Position numbers and translations under genes: made by a program. This document shows positions 60,772-64,000 of a stretch of DNA of 64,000 nucleotides, piece by piece (positions within the stretch are counted from its first letter, which is position 1; each line of letters opens with the position of its first letter). This DNA is from Verrucomicrobiota bacterium (GTDB lineage Bacteria > Verrucomicrobiota > Verrucomicrobiia > CAIQCK01): positions 124,001 through 188,000 of the forward strand of contig JACRJX010000040.1 in the NCBI GenBank assembly GCA_016235595.1, read 5' to 3'. The notes below the pieces were generated by a model. That model searched no databases. It worked only from the letters and a program-made list of their open reading frames with translations, and was not told the DNA's origin.

Positions 60772-60800
60772 TTGCGCCACAGACACTTGACCGCTATCGT
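60772..60800 (+). promoter_or_regulatory. putative promoter of the EIIA-DAC gene
   Basis: TTGCGC at 60772-60777, a 17-nt spacer and TATCGT at 60795-60800. The start codon at 60811 is 10 nt away and has no Shine-Dalgarno sequence. The -35 and -10 are imperfect. Confidence 0.4.
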
Positions 60801-60810
60801 CTGAACTGCG

Positions 60811-62178
60811 ATGCGCCTTGATAAATTTCTCACACGCAATCGGGTGATTGACCTTAGCAGCCGCGATCCCAAAGCGGTGTTGGCTCAGTTGGTGGAGGTC
60901 ATCTGCAAGTCGGACCCGAAGCTAAACCCGGAACGATTGCTGAAGGCCCTGCTCGCCCGCGAGAATACGTTGACGACGGCGATGGGCCACGGCGTGGCCA
61001 TCCCCCATGCGCGGTTGCCGATGAAGCGCCGGTTCATCTGCGCCGTGGGCCGCAGCGTGCAGGGGATCATCTACAACCAGTCCCAACCGCAGCCGGTATA
61101 TCTGGTGGTGATGCTGGTGGCCAGTTCTGAGGAGAAGACTTTCCTGCGAGTGTTGAACGCGACGGCGGATTTTGCCAAAGACGCGGACACGATCAAACGG
61201 ATTGTTCATGCGGAATCGCCCGACGAAGCGTTCAGGATCATCACACGGACATGGGGCCCGAGCACGGCGCGCGTGCCGACGACGCATGGCGCGCTGAACC
61301 GTTCGCTCATGTCGCACGCCATCACGCTGGGCCGGCAGCACTATGTGACGAGCGTGCTGCTGTTCGCGGACGCGCTGTCGAGCCTGGACCAGGCGTCGCG
61401 GCTCTGCGCGGACTACGATGTGATCGTCGTGACGGGAAACAAGCCGGAGCAATACCGCAACGACCGGCGGGTGAAGGATGTCATCCAGATTTCCAGCGGC
61501 AGCGGCGACCGGGTGGGTCAGCTCAAACTGGCGATGTTGCTCGCGCTCACGCGCGGCCTGATCCGCCGCGATGAGCGCATCATCTGCATCGCCGGTCTGC
61601 CCGGCAGCGGCCTGCTCGACACGCTGGTGCTGGTGGACGCGGCGCGCGAGTACCAGATGCTGTTTTCACCCGAGGAAGTACCGTTGCCCGAAGACCTGCG
61701 GCCGGAGGTGCTCGAGCGCGTCATCGGCATCGCCGGCAGCCTCGCCGCCGAAGGTCGCGAGGGCAAACCGGTGGGCACCATTTTCGTCGTCGGCGACACC
61801 GATCACGTGCAGAAGTCCTGCCGGCCCATGGTCATCAATCCGTTCTACGGCTATCGCGAGGACGACCGCAACATTCTCGACCCGTTCATGGAGGAGACGG
61901 TGAAGGAGTTCAGCTCGATTGACGGGGCGTTCATCATCCGCGGCGACGGCGTCATCATGAGCGCAGGGAGCTACCTGTTGCCAAGCATTCCCGGCCAGGA
62001 ACTGCCGAGCGGCTACGGCGCGCGCCACGAAGCTGCCGCAGGCATCACCGCCAGCACCAACGCCATCGCCATCGTGATCAGCGAGTCCACGCGCCAGGTC
62101 AGCGTGTTCCGCAAGGGTGCCATGATCACCGCGCTCGATACCAAGGGCCAGAGCAAGGCCAACAACCTCAGCCGATGA
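60811..62178 (+). CDS. PTS EIIA - PK_C-like - diadenylate cyclase fusion
   Basis: A 455-residue cytoplasmic protein with three parts. Residues about 1-145 form a PTS EIIA type-2 domain, with the phospho-accepting His66 in GHGVAIPHAR. Residues about 160-285 resemble a pyruvate-kinase C-terminal-like domain (FADALSSLDQASRLCADYD, then VIVVTGNKP). Residues about 290-440 form a DisA_N/DAC domain with DGA (371-373) and GARHEAAAGIT (canonical RHRAA; the second Arg is Glu here). The last two parts match the archaeal DacZ arrangement. It probably makes c-di-AMP, with the EIIA part as a phosphotransfer input; both are inferences. It overlaps the peptidase gene by 4 nt. Confidence 0.8.
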   Translation: MRLDKFLTRNRVIDLSSRDPKAVLAQLVEVICKSDPKLNPERLLKALLARENTLTTAMGHGVAIPHARLPMKRRFICAVGRSVQGIIYNQSQPQPVYLVVMLVASSEEKTFLRVLNATADFAKDADTIKRIVHAESPDEAFRIITRTWGPSTARVPTTHGALNRSLMSHAITLGRQHYVTSVLLFADALSSLDQASRLCADYDVIVVTGNKPEQYRNDRRVKDVIQISSGSGDRVGQLKLAMLLALTRGLIRRDERIICIAGLPGSGLLDTLVLVDAAREYQMLFSPEEVPLPEDLRPEVLERVIGIAGSLAAEGREGKPVGTIFVVGDTDHVQKSCRPMVINPFYGYREDDRNILDPFMEETVKEFSSIDGAFIIRGDGVIMSAGSYLLPSIPGQELPSGYGARHEAAAGITASTNAIAIVISESTRQVSVFRKGAMITALDTKGQSKANNLSR

Positions 62179-63311
62179 GCGAAACCCTCCTGATCGTTGC
62201 CGACAGCGAGCGCGACGCCGACATGCTCTACGCCACGGGCATGTTCGCGCCCGACGCGTTCATTTATTTCCGTCACCGCGGCAAAAGCAGTGTCGTCATG
62301 AGCGACCTGGAGATTGACCGCGCCAGACACGAAGCGCGTGTGGACGAAGTCATCTCCATGAGCGACGTTGACAGGCCGATTGAAAAGCGGCTCGGTCACG
62401 CGAGATTCGCCGACACCATCGCCGCGATCTTTCGCCAACGGCGCATCACCACCGCTCGAGTGCCGGCACACTTCTCCCTCATCCATGCCGAACAACTCCG
62501 CAAACACGGCATTCGCGTCTGGACCGACCACAAGCCAATCTTCCCCCAACGTGAGATCAAGCGTCGCGACGAGGTAAAAGCCATCGAGCGAGCGCTGCGC
62601 ACCACCGAGGCCGGCCTTGCCGCCGGCATCGGCATGATTCGCGCTGCGCGCATCGGCAAAGGCGGCCGGCTCATGCTTGGCGGTTCTGTGCTCACCAGCG
62701 AGCGCGTCCGCGCTGAGATTGACACCGCCATGATCCGTCTCGGCGGCATCGGCGCCCACACCATCGTCGCCGGCGGCGGGCAGGCATGTGACCCGCACGA
62801 GCGCGGCAGCGGCCCGCTTTACGCCAACCAAGCCATCATTCTCGATGTTTTCCCGCGCGACGAGCGCACCGGCTACTACGGCGACATGACACGCACGGTC
62901 TTGCGAGGCAAAGCCAGCGAGGCGTTGCGCAGGCAGTTCGAGGCAGTCCGCGACGCCCAACAAGTCGCGATCCGGACGGTTCGCGCGGGCATTGACGGGC
63001 ACACGGTCCATCGCGCCGTGCAAAAGGTGTTCGATGAGCGCGGTTTTCACACCGGCGCGTCTCCTGCCAATCGAAAAACCACGCGCCAGCAAGGGTTCTT
63101 CCACGGCACCGGCCACGGGCTCGGCCTTCAAGTCCATGAAGCCCCGCGCATGGGCTCCCTCCCCTGCCGTCTCCGCTCGGGTCATGTTGTCACGGTCGAG
63201 CCGGGCCTCTACTACCCCGGCGTCGGCGGTATCCGCATCGAAGACGTAGTGCTTGTTACAACAAAAGGCTGCCGACGGCTGTCTAACTTTCCGGTTGCGC
63301 TTGAAATCTGA
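62175..63311 (+). CDS. M24 family (Xaa-Pro) aminopeptidase
   Basis: A 378-residue metallopeptidase. The N-terminal domain (about 1-150) is diverged; the catalytic pita-bread domain contains the metal ligands in LDVFPRDER, YGDMTRTVLRG, HGTGHGLGLQVHEAPR, TVEPGLYYPG and GIRIEDVVLV. GGGQACDPH and the catalytic His are present. It probably trims N-terminal residues from X-Pro peptides. It starts in ATGA overlap with the DAC gene, so the two are translationally coupled. Confidence 0.9.
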   Translation: MSETLLIVADSERDADMLYATGMFAPDAFIYFRHRGKSSVVMSDLEIDRARHEARVDEVISMSDVDRPIEKRLGHARFADTIAAIFRQRRITTARVPAHFSLIHAEQLRKHGIRVWTDHKPIFPQREIKRRDEVKAIERALRTTEAGLAAGIGMIRAARIGKGGRLMLGGSVLTSERVRAEIDTAMIRLGGIGAHTIVAGGGQACDPHERGSGPLYANQAIILDVFPRDERTGYYGDMTRTVLRGKASEALRRQFEAVRDAQQVAIRTVRAGIDGHTVHRAVQKVFDERGFHTGASPANRKTTRQQGFFHGTGHGLGLQVHEAPRMGSLPCRLRSGHVVTVEPGLYYPGVGGIRIEDVVLVTTKGCRRLSNFPVALEI

Positions 63312-63356
63312 AGCATCGCCGCTATTTTCAAGCGCGCGGAAAGGATAGATAAGACT

Positions 63357-64000
63357 ATGTTTTTTTACGACGCAACAAGCTGGATGTTCTTCATCCCGTG
63401 CTTGCTCATCACGATCTGGAGTCAGTGGAAGCTGCGCTCAACCTACGCGAGGTATTCGCAGGTCGGGTCAACCAGCGGTCTCACCGGCTCGGAGGTTGCG
63501 CGGCATATTTTGAGCCAGGAAGGTCTCGCGCAGGTGCCCGTGGAGGAAGTCGAAGGCCAACTGAGCGACCACTATGACCCGCAGTCGCGAGTCGTCCGCC
63601 TTTCCTCGGACATCTACCATGGCACGTCGCTGGCCGCTCTCGGCGTCGCGGCCCATGAATGCGGCCATGCCATTCAGCACAAGAAGGCGTATGCCCCGTT
63701 GCACATCCGCATGGCCATCGTGCCGCTGACCAACTTCGCATCCGGGGTCGCGCCGCTGTTGGTGTTCGCTGGCTTCTTCATCCCAACGGCGTTCAAAGTG
63801 CTTCTGGACATCGCGATCATGCTGTTTGCGGTATGCGTGGTTTTCCAACTCATCACGCTGCCGGTGGAATACAACGCCAGCCGTCGGGCCAAGGAACGTC
63901 TCAGCACATTGGGCATCCTGGTTGGCGATGAACCTGTGGGCGTGAAGCGCGTGCTAAACGCCGCCGCCCTGACCTACGTCGCCGGTTTGCTCGTGGCTGT
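63357..64000 (+). CDS. membrane zinc metallopeptidase (YugP/PF04298 type), cut by window end
   Basis: Only the first 214 residues are inside the window; no stop is reached. An N-terminal membrane helix (WMFFIPCLLITIWSQWKLR) is followed by SGLTGSEVARHILSQEGL, LSDHYDPQSRVVRLSSDIY and the zinc motif VAAHECGHAIQHKK (HExxH at 100-104), then two more helices. The pattern is that of the Zn_peptidase_2 family, membrane-bound peptidases of unknown target. The start at 63357 follows a GGATAGATAAG leader. Confidence 0.85.
   Translation, partial: MFFYDATSWMFFIPCLLITIWSQWKLRSTYARYSQVGSTSGLTGSEVARHILSQEGLAQVPVEEVEGQLSDHYDPQSRVVRLSSDIYHGTSLAALGVAAHECGHAIQHKKAYAPLHIRMAIVPLTNFASGVAPLLVFAGFFIPTAFKVLLDIAIMLFAVCVVFQLITLPVEYNASRRAKERLSTLGILVGDEPVGVKRVLNAAALTYVAGLLVA

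Noticed and set aside
1..64000. tRNA, rRNA, CRISPR arrays, complete insertion sequences
   Set aside because: I saw no cloverleaf with a GTTCGA-type loop, no regularly spaced direct repeats and no transposase-like protein; small palindromes are listed as repeats. A tRNAscan, Infernal and ISfinder search would settle it.

Overview
The window is 64 kb of densely packed, GC-rich bacterial chromosome with mostly housekeeping genes, little mobile DNA, and no rRNA, tRNA or CRISPR array that I could see. A Gram-negative envelope is indicated by TonB/ExbB/ExbD, a porin-like barrel and a lipoprotein. A PEP-CTERM-type sorting tail (VPEGG), many start codons without a Shine-Dalgarno sequence, and several families of dispersed imperfect palindromes between genes together suggest the Verrucomicrobiota (Limisphaerales/Pedosphaera-like). 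The assignment rests on gene style, not on a marker-gene comparison.

Layout. 0.4-4.8 kb (minus): a zinc/manganese ABC importer (permease, ATPase, binding protein) with a coiled-coil porin and a small Cys/His-rich exported protein. 4.9-9.2 kb (minus): galT, glgA, an exported zincin and a tandem-ACT protein. 9.3-11.8 kb (plus): a NicO-type metal exporter, then rplU-rpmA-obg. 11.8-14.7 kb (minus): a REC-PAS-HK-REC hybrid kinase and a PEP-CTERM protein. 15-19.7 kb (plus): aroQ, accB, accC, thiE, a PfkB kinase and a TPR protein. 20-32.3 kb: carB, a Yip1-like membrane protein, ligA, a LysM lipoprotein, dnaE and a second exported zincin. 32.6-40.7 kb: a flippase-like membrane protein, cca, a winged-helix/AAA ATPase, two tandem zinc dehydrogenases, a small membrane-anchored protein and a polyprenyl synthase. 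41-43.4 kb: an ECF sigma factor, a presumptive anti-sigma protein and a degenerate HtrA-like protein. 43.5-51 kb: an MBL/beta-CASP nuclease, an AI-2E-type permease with TonB-ExbB-ExbD, purC, xerD-like and rnc. 51-58 kb (minus): glnE, rhomboid, a cyclophilin-like protein, a GreB-like factor, an oligogalacturonate-lyase-like propeller and a DUF6807/PmoA protein. 58.2-64 kb (plus): an MFS carrier, an uncharacterised protein, a PTS-EIIA/diadenylate-cyclase fusion, an M24 peptidase and a zinc metallopeptidase cut by the window end.

The most notable points are: (1) a three-part protein (EIIA, a pyruvate-kinase-C-like domain, and a DAC domain) that could tie c-di-AMP synthesis to phosphotransfer; (2) a sigma/anti-sigma/HtrA operon in which the protease has lost two of three catalytic residues and the presumed anti-sigma factor carries an internal duplication; (3) two previously hidden gene relics, a frameshifted and deleted nicotinate phosphoribosyltransferase upstream of the sigma gene and a copied dnaE promoter plus 5' end upstream of a zincin gene; (4) several palindromic repeat families, one of which has supplied the 3' end of thiE; (5) many promoter-like -10 boxes lying 6-10 nt from SD-less start codons, suggesting leaderless mRNAs.
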